Positions 44,671 to 51,827 of a stretch of DNA of 64,000 nt are shown here, in pieces; positions within the stretch are counted from its first letter, which is position 1; the number at the start of each line of letters is the position of its first letter. Under the pieces are notes generated by a model. That model made no database searches. It saw only the letters and a list, made by a program, of their open reading frames with translations, and was not told where the DNA came from. Source of the DNA: Psychrilyobacter atlanticus DSM 19335 (GTDB taxonomy: Bacteria > Fusobacteriota > Fusobacteriia > Fusobacteriales > Fusobacteriaceae); NCBI RefSeq assembly GCF_000426625.1, contig NZ_KE384547.1, forward strand, positions 666,986 through 730,985, written 5' to 3'. Made by a program: the position numbers and the translations under genes.

Positions 44671-44692
44671 AGAACATTAATTCTCTTTTAAT
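44671..44692 (+). promoter_or_regulatory. Conserved block upstream of the first OMP promoter
   Basis: These 22 nt are identical to 46583-46604 upstream of the second outer-membrane protein gene, at nearly the same distance (20 and 19 bp) from TTGACT. In the second copy it forms GAACATTAA-7-TTAATGTTC. It is a candidate activator site or UP-like element. Confidence 0.55.
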
Positions 44693-44712
44693 CTATTGGA
44701 ATTGAAAGGCTA

Positions 44713-44741
44713 TTGACTATTGGAGATTACTGACCTAAACT
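44713..44741 (+). promoter_or_regulatory. Promoter of the first OMP cassette
   Basis: TTGACT (44713-44718), a 17-bp spacer and TAAACT (44736-44741). The same -35 and spacing occur at 46624-46652 before the paralogous gene. Confidence 0.75.
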
Positions 44742-44832
44742 GATAGTAAGAATTTACTGGGAGCACCGGTCGATCCGAAAACTAGGGAAGAAGTTTTAAA
44801 ACAAATTTTGATTTATTTTAGGGAGGAAATTC

Positions 44833-45792
44833 ATGAACAAGAAAATATTATTACTAGCAGGAATCTTAGCATTAGGAGCTACAACATTCGCAGCAGAGGG
44901 AACAAGAGACTTTTTAGATACATTTAAAGACGTAATGTCGCCAAATGAAAATATCACAGGTTACTGGAATCAAGAAATTAAAGGATATACTGATACTGAA
45001 GGTAAAGATGACAGACAAATGAGATTACAGAATGCAATTGGGTTAAACTTAACCGATAAAGTATCTGTGGCTTTAAGAACAAGAACATATATGGATTACC
45101 CAGGGAAAAACCAAAAATCAGACGATAACTTCAGATTTGACATGACTTATAACAATGGTAAAATTGGGGATACAGAATTAGGATTCAGCCAAAGGGTAAG
45201 AATGTATAAGGCAGGATCTAATGCAGGAACTTATTCATATAGACCAAATATTGACTTCTCAAGTTATATAGGTGCAGATTATGCAGATGCAAACATAGAA
45301 TATTTATACACAAGATATACTGAAGGAAGAGACATTAAAGAGGGAGATGTAGTAATTGCTCATAACTCTGATGATGTTCAAAGATTCGCATATGATATAG
45401 ATATGGGATGGACTTTAGGGTATGGTTTCTCTACAGAGGTGGAACTTTTCGGAACTGTAACTACTAGTAATGGAGATGCTACAGAATCAGCGTTATTCCT
45501 AGCTTTATACTATGACTATAACTTATATACATCAGTTGATGAAGCTACTACACTAGCTTTTCATACAGAAGTCAGTGTAACACCTGTTAAGTACAATCAT
45601 CAGGAAAATATGACACACACTGATTCAACTCTAGCAGATACAGAGACGTTCATAAAATTAAAGCATAATGTGTCAAATAACTTTAGTACGTATGGTACAG
45701 TTGGTTTATTAACATCGGATGACTTTAAAACTCATACATCTAACGTTGGAGCACAAGGTTATGTATCTTTAGGACTTTCTTACTCAATGTAA
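44833..45792 (+). CDS. Predicted outer-membrane beta-barrel protein (319 aa)
   Basis: It has a cleavable signal peptide (about residues 1-20, cleavage near TTFA/AE) that is almost the same as that of the 370-aa protein at 46746. The mature part alternates polar and hydrophobic residues with many aromatic girdle residues, and ends in GYVSLGLSYSM, a porin-like last strand. Function is unknown; a small-molecule porin is likely. The ribosome site GGGAGG is strong and the leader is long. It forms a cassette with the small lipoprotein gene at 46163. Confidence 0.82.
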   Translation: MNKKILLLAGILALGATTFAAEGTRDFLDTFKDVMSPNENITGYWNQEIKGYTDTEGKDDRQMRLQNAIGLNLTDKVSVALRTRTYMDYPGKNQKSDDNFRFDMTYNNGKIGDTELGFSQRVRMYKAGSNAGTYSYRPNIDFSSYIGADYADANIEYLYTRYTEGRDIKEGDVVIAHNSDDVQRFAYDIDMGWTLGYGFSTEVELFGTVTTSNGDATESALFLALYYDYNLYTSVDEATTLAFHTEVSVTPVKYNHQENMTHTDSTLADTETFIKLKHNVSNNFSTYGTVGLLTSDDFKTHTSNVGAQGYVSLGLSYSM

Positions 45793-45879
45793 TTTCATAG
45801 ACTATAGTGAATATTTTTCAAGAAAAATATAAATTATAATAAAGTTCATGAAAATGAAATTTTAAAATATAAATTATAA

Positions 45880-45909
45880 TTGGAGGGATTGAATAGTTAA
45901 TCCCTCCAA
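45880..45909 (+). terminator. Terminator after the first OMP gene
   Basis: The stem TTGGAGGGATT/AATCCCTCCAA is followed by a second small hairpin (AAAGTTTAAAACTTT). The paralogous cassette has a related hairpin (AAGGGATTGA/TCAATCCCTT) at 47890-47918. Confidence 0.78.
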
Positions 45910-46089
45910 TAAAGTTTAAAACTTTATTATTATTTAAAATAGAATTTAAAAGCTATCAATACAGTTTTCGAATTTAAAGATTAAAATTATTTTATATAAA
46001 TTAACTTTTTTAAAACAGCAGATATTATTTTTATAGGGAATATATGTTATTATTTTAAATAAGAGTGAAGTTTTTGACAGGTTTAATAG

Positions 46090-46107
46090 ATCTCCTAATC
46101 TACATTA
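46090..46107 (+). promoter_or_regulatory. Conserved leader block before the first small lipoprotein gene
   Basis: ATCTCCTAATCTACATTA is identical at 47941-47958 before the second lipoprotein gene. AGTGAAGTTTTTGAC also precedes it in both copies (46064-46078 and 47919-47933). The CTCCT can pair with the GGAGG ribosome site about 45 nt downstream. Confidence 0.55.
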
Positions 46108-46162
46108 GAAAAATATTAATAAATTTTTTCTGATAATCGTAGCCAACTATGGAGGGGATATT

Positions 46163-46396
46163 ATGAAAAAAATAAAATTTTTAATGATATTATTAATATC
46201 ATTAATTTTTATAAGTTGTGGCAATTTAGAGCCTTATAAAAAGATTGTTTCAGTAGAAGATAAAACAACAGAAAATATAAGGGTTACTACCTATGAAGAT
46301 GGATCTATCAGGGTAGAAGATTTAGATTTTATAAAAATAAAAGAAAGACAAGAGAGAGAAAATAAAAAAAGTGACAGACGAGAAAGAGGGCTTTAA
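46163..46396 (+). CDS. Small predicted lipoprotein (77 aa), first cassette
   Basis: The lipoprotein signal peptide ends at lipobox FISC (Cys19). The mature protein has a conserved core (YKKIVSVEDK, VTTYEDGS, VEDLDFIK) and a highly charged tail of Arg, Glu and Lys. It is a paralogue of the 75-aa protein at 47997, which keeps KKVVSVE, TTYEDGS and VENIDFL. Each follows an outer-membrane protein gene after a terminator. Function is unknown; a lipoprotein partner of the barrel or an envelope regulator is possible. The ribosome site is GGAGGGG. Confidence 0.85.
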   Translation: MKKIKFLMILLISLIFISCGNLEPYKKIVSVEDKTTENIRVTTYEDGSIRVEDLDFIKIKERQERENKKSDRRERGL

Positions 46397-46495
46397 AACT
46401 AGATAGGTAGAGGGTCAAAGACTTCACTCTTTAGATTATATATCTATAATGGTGTTTGATACTTAAAAAAATATAAGAGTTATAACAAATAGATA

Positions 46496-46545
46496 AAAAC
46501 CTTCAACATTAAAGATTATTAATTTTTAATGTTGAAGGTTTTTTA
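46496..46545 (+). terminator. Terminator after the first small lipoprotein gene
   Basis: AAAACCTTCAACATTAAA pairs with TTTAATGTTGAAGGTTTT across an 11-nt loop, followed by T residues. Confidence 0.85.
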
Positions 46546-46582
46546 TTTACTGTTTTTTATTATTTATGCTGAATACATATCA

Positions 46583-46607
46583 GAACATTAATTCTCTTTT
46601 AATGTTC
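46583..46607 (+). promoter_or_regulatory. Inverted-repeat block upstream of the second OMP promoter
   Basis: GAACATTAA and TTAATGTTC are perfect 9-bp arms with a 7-bp centre. The first 22 nt of the block match 44671-44692. It is a candidate operator or activator site for the OMP genes. Confidence 0.55.
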
Positions 46608-46623
46608 GTAAAAATAGTAGCTA

Positions 46624-46652
46624 TTGACTATTAATAATTACTAAACTACACT
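46624..46652 (+). promoter_or_regulatory. Promoter of the second OMP cassette
   Basis: TTGACT (46624-46629), a 17-bp spacer and TACACT (46647-46652), matching the first cassette in -35 box and spacing. Confidence 0.75.
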
Positions 46653-46745
46653 GATACCAGGATAAACAGAAACATTTTCAACCAGAAAAAATTTAAAAGG
46701 AACGTTAAGAAAACAAATTTGAAATTATTTTAGGAGGAAAAGAAC

Positions 46746-47858
46746 ATGAATAAAAAATTATTATTACTAGCAGGAATCCTAGCTTTAGGAGCTACAACAT
46801 TTGCAGCACATACACCAGTAGAAGGAGAAACTCCAACTTTATCAGCAGGAAAAGCTGCAGAAGTTATCTCGATTACGGATTCAAGTGCAATTCAAGGGTT
46901 ACTAGCTACTAGACAAACTGGAGAAGCTGGATTCAGTGGTTCATATGCTGGTGAAGTAAAAGTAAGATCTTGGATGGGAGCTGGAAGATCTGCAAAAAGT
47001 TCTGATGGTAACTATGCAAAATCACCTAACAAGATAGAGTGGACAGTGGCAAAAGGTAAATTAAACATGGGGAAATTAGGATTTACCTATGATGTAGATA
47101 GAGATTATAACTTTAATAAGAACTGGGATAAAACAAGCGAAGGTTGGGATACTGCTTTTGGATTTGATTATCAAGGTGGAACATTTGATATGATGGGTAA
47201 AGAGTGGACATTCGTACCAAGTGTGGCATTTGGTTATGACACTAAGGAAAACTTTACTTCTAAAGCATCAACAATAAATGATTCGACTGGTAAAGCTATA
47301 GATACTACAGATCGTGAAACAAAGAGAAGATGGGATTTCAATCCAAAGATTTCAACTACATATTATGGATTTGCTATGGATATCAGTCCTATCGTAGCCT
47401 ATGATGATGTAAGTGAAACTGTAGCGTTTGAGTTAGACATATCTAACTACAGAGCTTTGGGAACTGAAGGTTTATGGTCAATGTATGGAGATGTCTATTT
47501 AGATTTCGCAGGAACTAAGAAGAATGGTTCTTATGCTAACTCTATATTCAATGGGAATATTGATGAAGACAATAAATTTGCATTATCAATTGAGCAATAT
47601 GTAGCTTATGAAAGAGAAATTGCAGCTAATACATACTTCATTACTGAATTTGGATTAGAAGCTTATTCATTATTACAAAGTGAAGCAAATGATGTAGCTT
47701 TATATGCTGCACCAGAAGTTCAATATAGAGCTAAATTAGGATCTGTTAATGTGACTCCATATGCAAAATATGTTACTTATTCATCAACAGGTGGATATGA
47801 AGGGTCAGTTTATAAAGAAGAAGTATCTGCAGGAGTTAAGTTCAGTACATCATTCTAA
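46746..47858 (+). CDS. Predicted outer-membrane beta-barrel protein (370 aa)
   Basis: Residues 1-20 form a signal peptide that differs from the first cassette's protein by one residue (KKLL for KKIL). The mature chain is rich in Tyr, Trp, Gly and alternating strands and ends in VSAGVKFSTSF with a terminal Phe, the usual BAM recognition signal. Beyond the signal peptide the two barrels have little obvious similarity, so they share leader and secretion signal more than body. A porin or FomA-like role is likely but unproven. The ribosome site is AGGAGG. Confidence 0.85.
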   Translation: MNKKLLLLAGILALGATTFAAHTPVEGETPTLSAGKAAEVISITDSSAIQGLLATRQTGEAGFSGSYAGEVKVRSWMGAGRSAKSSDGNYAKSPNKIEWTVAKGKLNMGKLGFTYDVDRDYNFNKNWDKTSEGWDTAFGFDYQGGTFDMMGKEWTFVPSVAFGYDTKENFTSKASTINDSTGKAIDTTDRETKRRWDFNPKISTTYYGFAMDISPIVAYDDVSETVAFELDISNYRALGTEGLWSMYGDVYLDFAGTKKNGSYANSIFNGNIDEDNKFALSIEQYVAYEREIAANTYFITEFGLEAYSLLQSEANDVALYAAPEVQYRAKLGSVNVTPYAKYVTYSSTGGYEGSVYKEEVSAGVKFSTSF

Positions 47859-47889
47859 TAAAATATTAGATATATTTATATAATATAGT

Positions 47890-47918
47890 AAAAGGGATTG
47901 AGTAATCAATCCCTTTTT
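47890..47918 (+). terminator. Terminator after the second OMP gene
   Basis: The stem AAAAGGGATTGA/TCAATCCCTTTTT has a 4-nt loop. The conserved lipoprotein leader begins immediately after it. Confidence 0.82.
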
Positions 47919-47996
47919 AGTGAAGTTTTTGACCCTGTAAATCTCCTAATCTACATTAATTTTTTTAATAATTGTAGCTACAAAGGAGGTTATATC

Positions 47997-48224
47997 ATGA
48001 AAGTATTTAAATATTTAATAATATTATTGATGTCGGTAATTTTTATCGGATGCAGTAACTTTCAGCCTGCTAAAAAAGTTGTTTCTGTAGAATATAAAGA
48101 GAATAATAAAATTATGGTTACCACCTATGAAGATGGCTCTACCAAGGTTGAAAATATTGACTTTTTAAGATATCAAAGAGAACAGGAAAAACGGAGAGAT
48201 GACAGAAGAGATAGAGAAAGATAG
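47997..48224 (+). CDS. Small predicted lipoprotein (75 aa), second cassette
   Basis: The start is ATG 47997, 7 bp after AGGAGG; an ATG at 47898 opens the same frame but would put 33 unrelated residues before the signal peptide. The lipobox is FIGC (Cys19). The mature part shares KKVVSVE, VTTYEDGS and the Arg/Glu/Asp tail with the 77-aa paralogue at 46163. It follows the second outer-membrane protein gene and a terminator. Function is unknown. Confidence 0.87.
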   Translation: MKVFKYLIILLMSVIFIGCSNFQPAKKVVSVEYKENNKIMVTTYEDGSTKVENIDFLRYQREQEKRRDDRRDRER

Positions 48225-48255
48225 TTGTTCAGGGTTGAAAACTTCATTAAAGAGT

Positions 48256-48290
48256 AAAAAAAGATCTGAGAAAAACTCTCAGATCTTTTT
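48256..48290. terminator. Bidirectional terminator between the lipoprotein gene and obgE
   Basis: The stem AAAAAGATCTGAGA/TCTCAGATCTTTTT has T-runs on both strands and lies between convergent genes. Confidence 0.9.
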
Positions 48291-48306
48291 AATATTTAAT
48301 TTATAA

Positions 48307-49590
48307 TTAAACAATATAGTCAAATTCTACATTTTCAATTCTTACTGTATCCCATTCTTCGATTCCAGCTTTGATTAATTGATTTTCTAATCCTAAGTTT
48401 TTAAGAACATGTACGAAACTTACTATAGCTTCATCGTCATTAAAGACATAGGTATTAAGTACATTTTCAACAATCTTACCAGTAACGACGAAGGTACCTT
48501 CTTCATCTATTTCTACATGCCAGTCAGGTTTCTCGTCTTCGATAGCTTTTAGGATATCTAATACGTCTGTTTCTTCTTCTAAATCTTCTCTAGGAATTTC
48601 TTCTAATAACGACCAAGTTTTGTTTACAACTTCTTTTAGTCCGTCATTAAGAATTACAGATATAGGGAATACTTCGATCCCTTTCGCAGCCATATGTATT
48701 TTGAAGTTTTCATAGCTTTCCATATCATATAAAAGGTCCATCTTGTTAGCTAAAACTATTTGCTTTTTACCTGCAAGTCTTTTACTGAATTTTTCTAATT
48801 CGTTATTGATCTTTCCAAAATCTTCTTCAGGAGTTCTACCTTCCATACCAGATACATCTACTACATGGTAGATCATCTTACATCTTTCGATATGCTTTAG
48901 GAACTTGTCTCCTAGTCCTACACCTTCATGGGCTCCTTCGATAAGTCCAGGAATGTCAGCCATTAAGAATGATCTATTGTCTCCTACTCTTACAACACCT
49001 AATTTAGGAGCTAGAGTAGTAAAGTGATAGTTTGCAACTTTTGATTTAGCAGCGGAAACTTTATTGATGAAGCTTGATTTACCTACACTTGGGTATCCAA
49101 CTAAGGCTACGTCAGCTAATAATTTTAATTCTAATCTTACTCTAAGTTCCTTACCTTTACGACCTTTTCCAGCCATTTTAGGAGCTCTTCTTACTGCATT
49201 TTTAAAGTGGATGTTTCCTCCTCCACCTTTTCCACCACAAAATAAAACTCTTTCTTCACCGTTTTCATTTAGGTCAAGTAATAAAGCTCCACTTTCAAAG
49301 TCTCTTACCATGGTACCTACAGGTACTCTGATGATTAAGTCAGCTCCTGTTTTACCATGCATTCTTTTTTTAGCACCATTGGTACCACTCTCTGCAACAA
49401 ATGCTCTCTTATATCTGAAATCTACTAAGGTGTTGATGTTGTTATCGGCTACGAATACGATACTTCCACCGTTTCCACCGTCTCCACCATCAGGACCACC
49501 AAATTGTACATATTTTTCTCTTCTGAATGTTGCTGCACCATCTCCACCTTTACCGGCTTTGACGGTGATTATCGCCTCATCTATAAACAT
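48307..49590 (-). CDS. obgE: GTPase Obg/CgtA
   Basis: Obg is an essential GTPase linked to 50S assembly and stress signalling. The 427-aa protein has the Gly-rich Obg fold (GGPDGGDGGNGGS, GKGGGGNIHFK), the G domain with GYPSVGKSS, ADIPGLIEGA, NKMD and SVILNDG, and a C-terminal OCT domain. It normally follows rpmA directly; here a DUF559 gene cassette separates the two. Its ribosome site AGGAGG is intact. Confidence 0.96.
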   Translation of the reverse strand: MFIDEAIITVKAGKGGDGAATFRREKYVQFGGPDGGDGGNGGSIVFVADNNINTLVDFRYKRAFVAESGTNGAKKRMHGKTGADLIIRVPVGTMVRDFESGALLLDLNENGEERVLFCGGKGGGGNIHFKNAVRRAPKMAGKGRKGKELRVRLELKLLADVALVGYPSVGKSSFINKVSAAKSKVANYHFTTLAPKLGVVRVGDNRSFLMADIPGLIEGAHEGVGLGDKFLKHIERCKMIYHVVDVSGMEGRTPEEDFGKINNELEKFSKRLAGKKQIVLANKMDLLYDMESYENFKIHMAAKGIEVFPISVILNDGLKEVVNKTWSLLEEIPREDLEEETDVLDILKAIEDEKPDWHVEIDEEGTFVVTGKIVENVLNTYVFNDDEAIVSFVHVLKNLGLENQLIKAGIEEWDTVRIENVEFDYIV

Positions 49591-49629
49591 AAATATTTTC
49601 CTCCTATTTCTAACTCATTCCTTGTTGTC

Positions 49630-49654
49630 GTTTGCTCTTTACAAAAGAGTAAAC
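49630..49654. repeat. Left hairpin terminal repeat of the DUF559 cassette
   Basis: The stem GTTTGCTCTTT/AAAGAGTAAAC has a 3-nt loop and one G-T pair. It lies 12 bp past the DUF559 stop and is the inverted partner of 50062-50086. Confidence 0.8.
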
Positions 49655-49666
49655 TATAGTTAATAC

Positions 49667-50032
49667 CTACTGTTTTTTATTAGAAATTATAATTTCTAAT
49701 TTTTTAAAAACTATGTCAATATTGCCTATAACTTCTTCATTTTTAAATCTAATAACTAAAATATTAAGACTTTGCATAAATTCATCTCTAATTTTGTCAT
49801 ATTCTTTATGAGGTTTATTAAAGTGAATTTGACCATCTAACTCGATAACTAACCTTAATCTTGGACAATAAAAATCAACGATATATTCGCCTATTCCATA
49901 TTGTCTAAAAAATTTAAATCCTTTAAATCGTTTAGCTCTTAAAAATTGCCATAGGATTTTTTCGGTTTTGGTAGAAGTTTTTCTTAATAATTTTCTTCTT
50001 ATTTTAGTTGTTTTTTTATTTAAAATCTTCAT
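49667..50032 (-). CDS. DUF559 (Vsr-like) endonuclease-domain protein
   Basis: This 121-aa protein of the DUF559 family is related in fold to Vsr-type and PD-(D/E)xK nucleases. Conserved features are the N-terminal basic/RRKLLRK segment, TEKILWQFLRAKRF with its Glu, FFRQYGIGEYIVDFYCP (Asp in IVDF) and LVIELDGQIHF (Glu/Asp/His). The putative active-site residues are intact. Its target is unknown. It is the only gene inside a hairpin-bounded cassette inserted in the ribosomal protein-obgE operon. Confidence 0.88.
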   Translation of the reverse strand: MKILNKKTTKIRRKLLRKTSTKTEKILWQFLRAKRFKGFKFFRQYGIGEYIVDFYCPRLRLVIELDGQIHFNKPHKEYDKIRDEFMQSLNILVIRFKNEEVIGNIDIVFKKLEIIISNKKQ

Positions 50033-50061
50033 AAAAGCACCTCTAATATATCTATACTATA

Positions 50062-50086
50062 GGTTGCTCTTTTTTAAAGAGTAACC
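50062..50086. repeat. Right hairpin terminal repeat of the DUF559 cassette
   Basis: The stem GGTTGCTCTTT/AAAGAGTAACC has a TTT loop and one G-T pair. Compared with the left hairpin, the outer pair T-A is replaced by G-C, so pairing is kept. It lies 30 bp upstream of the DUF559 start. Confidence 0.8.
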
Positions 50087-50128
50087 GCTAAAAGGGGAAG
50101 AGTTTATAAATTTTCCTATATAATAAAT

Positions 50129-50152
50129 AAATCCCAGCAAATGCTGGGATTT
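50129..50152 (-). terminator. Terminator after rpmA
   Basis: The stem AAATCCCAGCA/TGCTGGGATTT is followed by an AT-rich tract on the minus strand, 12 bp past the rpmA stop. It suggests that obgE may need readthrough or its own promoter. Confidence 0.7.
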
Positions 50153-50163
50153 ATCTGAAAAGC

Positions 50164-50457
50164 TTATACTAAACTTTTTCTTTCAGAGTAGATAGAAACT
50201 TGTTTCTTAGTTTTACCTAATCTTTCAAATTTAACATATCCATCAACTAAAGCAAATAAAGTATGATCTTTACCTTGCCCCATGTTAGTTCCAGCATGGA
50301 ATTTGTTTCCTCTTTGTCTAACAACGATGTTTCCAGCTACTACTTTCTCACCATCATATTTTTTAACACCTAAGTAATTAGGATTAGAGTCTCTTCCGTT
50401 CTTTACAGAACCTTGTCCTTTTTTCTTAGCAAATAATTGTATTTCAATTCTAAACAT
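50164..50457 (-). CDS. rpmA: Ribosomal protein bL27 with cleavable N-terminus
   Basis: This 97-aa bL27 is part of the 50S subunit near the peptidyl transferase centre. The N-terminus is [17 protein letters not shown], the extended form known from Firmicutes that must be cut after the Phe (residue 9) by the Prp protease to expose the functional tail. The prp gene lies immediately upstream and overlaps by one base. The rest ([41 protein letters not shown]) is typical. Confidence 0.96.
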   Translation of the reverse strand: MFRIEIQLFAKKKGQGSVKNGRDSNPNYLGVKKYDGEKVVAGNIVVRQRGNKFHAGTNMGQGKDHTLFALVDGYVKFERLGKTKKQVSIYSERKSLV

Positions 50458-50846
50458 TAATTAGCCTCCTCTTCGAAAATCTTCATATATTTGGGATATT
50501 GCTCTTTTAGTTGGTCTAGCATTACTACCATACTTCCTAAGATTGCATTAATTTCCCTTTTGTTTTTAAAAACAATTTGATTATAACTATGAATAGTCAT
50601 ATCCAATTTTTCCAACTTTTCTTCATCTGGATTGATAAGATCTAGCCTTAAAAATCCTGTTTCATTATTAGTTGAATAAGTAGCAGGGATATTTAGATAT
50701 TCTAAGATACCAGCTGCTCCTTGTTGTAAAATCGCACTGATTGCAGCACACAAGATATCACTACCGTGTTCGCCGTATTCAGCATGATTCCATCCATAAA
50801 ATTCTACAATTTCTTCATCCTGTCTAATGAGAGTTATCTCTGTCAT
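50457..50846 (-). CDS. prp: Ribosomal-processing cysteine protease Prp
   Basis: Prp removes the N-terminal extension of bL27. The 129-aa protein has catalytic His21 ([11 protein letters not shown]) and Cys33 ([11 protein letters not shown]). It lies between rplU and rpmA with one-base overlaps on both sides, the conserved position. The C-terminal part is less conserved and longer than in staphylococci. The presence of both the protease and the bL27 extension makes the call firm. Confidence 0.94.
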   Translation of the reverse strand: MTEITLIRQDEEIVEFYGWNHAEYGEHGSDILCAAISAILQQGAAGILEYLNIPATYSTNNETGFLRLDLINPDEEKLEKLDMTIHSYNQIVFKNKREINAILGSMVVMLDQLKEQYPKYMKIFEEEAN

Positions 50847-51157
50847 TATCCTTGGATAGAAGTAATTTTGATTTCAGTGAATAATTGTCTGTGACCTTTT
50901 CTTCTATGAGTTGACTTTTTAGGTTTGTATTTGAAGTTAATAACTTTTTTAGCTCTACCTTGTGATAATACTTCTACTAACACTTTTGCGTTTTCTACAA
51001 CAGGAGTTCCTACTTTCATTTCTCCGTTGTTAGATACTAATAAAACTTCTGTCATTTCAACAGTTTCGTTAACTTCAGCATTTAATTTCTCTACTCTTAA
51101 TATTTCACCTTCTGCAACTTTGTACTGTTTTCCACCGGTTTTGATTATTGCGTACAT
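50846..51157 (-). CDS. rplU: Ribosomal protein bL21
   Basis: This 103-aa bL21 of the 50S subunit starts with [17 protein letters not shown] and ends with the [15 protein letters not shown] motif. It is first in the rplU-prp-rpmA unit. A structured leader and a strong promoter precede it, so autogenous control by bL21 is plausible. Confidence 0.96.
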   Translation of the reverse strand: MYAIIKTGGKQYKVAEGEILRVEKLNAEVNETVEMTEVLLVSNNGEMKVGTPVVENAKVLVEVLSQGRAKKVINFKYKPKKSTHRRKGHRQLFTEIKITSIQG

Positions 51158-51226
51158 TGTAACACCTCCATAAATTTAATCGCCAGGCACAGGTTGCTGA
51201 TAACCCCACCTACGCGTAACTAGACC
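51158..51226 (-). promoter_or_regulatory. Structured leader upstream of rplU
   Basis: Between promoter and rplU the minus strand reads a GC-richer stretch with GGTT-6-AACC and an outer AGG/CCT pairing (about 51182-51212), in otherwise AT-rich DNA. The placement and look fit a ribosomal-protein L21-type leader. I could not check it against a covariance model. Confidence 0.5.
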
Positions 51227-51255
51227 ATAATATCATATCTATCATAATATGTCAA
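51227..51255 (-). promoter_or_regulatory. Promoter of the rplU operon
   Basis: On the minus strand TTGACA (51255-51250), a 17-bp spacer and TATTAT (51232-51227), with TGA before the -10. It is the best consensus promoter seen in the window. Confidence 0.85.
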
Positions 51256-51578
51256 TCGCTTTTTTGACATAGAAGCAAAGTTAAAAAGCTCCTCTAGTGA
51301 CTTAGGAATCAGTTTAGGGGGATCTATTAAAGTTGTTGAAACAAAAGTTTTAAATGCTGATAAAGTCAGCTAGGAATATAGTGGAATTGATGGATGGATA
51401 TCTCCCTTTAAAATTGTGAAATAACTATTATAATATGGTATATTATATTAAAAGATAATTAAAGAAATCGGTAATTAATATTGAGAAAATATCAAAAATT
51501 ATTATTGTTAAGATATACGGTTTTTAATGAATTTTTTTAGTATTTATAAGTGATTAAAAATCCATTAGGGGGGAGAAG
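51256..51578. other. Intergenic region between divergent rplU and hydrogenase-like operons
   Basis: No gene is visible. It is AT-rich, with several TATAAT-like strings near 51430-51455 that could serve the plus-strand hydrogenase-like genes. No clear -35 box or hairpin was found. Confidence 0.45.
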
Positions 51579-51827
51579 ATGATTTTAAAGGTTTGTGTAG
51601 GGAGTGCCTGTCACATAAAGGGTTCTTATGATGTTATAAAAATAATTACAAAAATTATAGAGGAAGAGGGATTGGGAAAAGAAGTAGAGTTAAAAGCTTG
51701 TTTTTGCTTGAATAATTGTACAGAAGGAGTTTCTGTTATTGTAGACGGCGAAGAAAAAATCTATTCATTTTCCAAAGAAAATGCAGAGAAAAAATTTAAA
51801 GATATCATAGAGGAGAGAGTATTATGA
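51579..51827 (+). CDS. Thioredoxin-like 2Fe-2S ferredoxin (82 aa)
   Basis: This small NuoE/HydC-like protein has a 2Fe-2S site formed by C6, C11 and, further on, C43 and C47; C41 is extra. Such proteins pass electrons to [FeFe]-hydrogenase-type or NADH-linked modules. It starts behind AGGGGGGAG and overlaps the next gene by four bases. With the HydS-like protein and the phosphatase it forms a three-gene unit. Confidence 0.9.
   Translation: MILKVCVGSACHIKGSYDVIKIITKIIEEEGLGKEVELKACFCLNNCTEGVSVIVDGEEKIYSFSKENAEKKFKDIIEERVL

Larger units (their letters stand above)
44302..44832. other. Long AT-rich intergenic region with outer-membrane protein promoter and leader
   Basis: No gene is visible in these 531 bp. 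The left part is AT-rich and holds a small palindrome (GGTGTAGATTTACACTGG near 44344). The right part carries the conserved upstream block (44671-44692), a promoter (44713-44741) and a leader of about 85 nt before the outer-membrane protein gene. Confidence 0.6.
46397..46745. other. Intergenic region between the two OMP/lipoprotein cassettes
   Basis: No gene is visible. It holds the terminator at 46496-46545, the conserved inverted-repeat block at 46583-46607, the promoter at 46624-46652 and an AT-rich leader for the second outer-membrane protein. Confidence 0.6.
49630..50086 (-). mobile_element. Putative DUF559 cassette with hairpin terminal inverted repeats
   Basis: The element is bounded by two hairpins (49630-49654 and 50062-50086), each CTCTTT-3-AAAGAG with GTTT/AAAC or GGTT/AACC outer pairs. 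CTATAG lies on the inner side of both. Read from outside inwards, the 30-nt ends match at 25 positions. It holds only the DUF559 gene and sits between rpmA and obgE, which are normally adjacent. No target-site duplication is obvious. Mobility is inferred. Confidence 0.55.
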
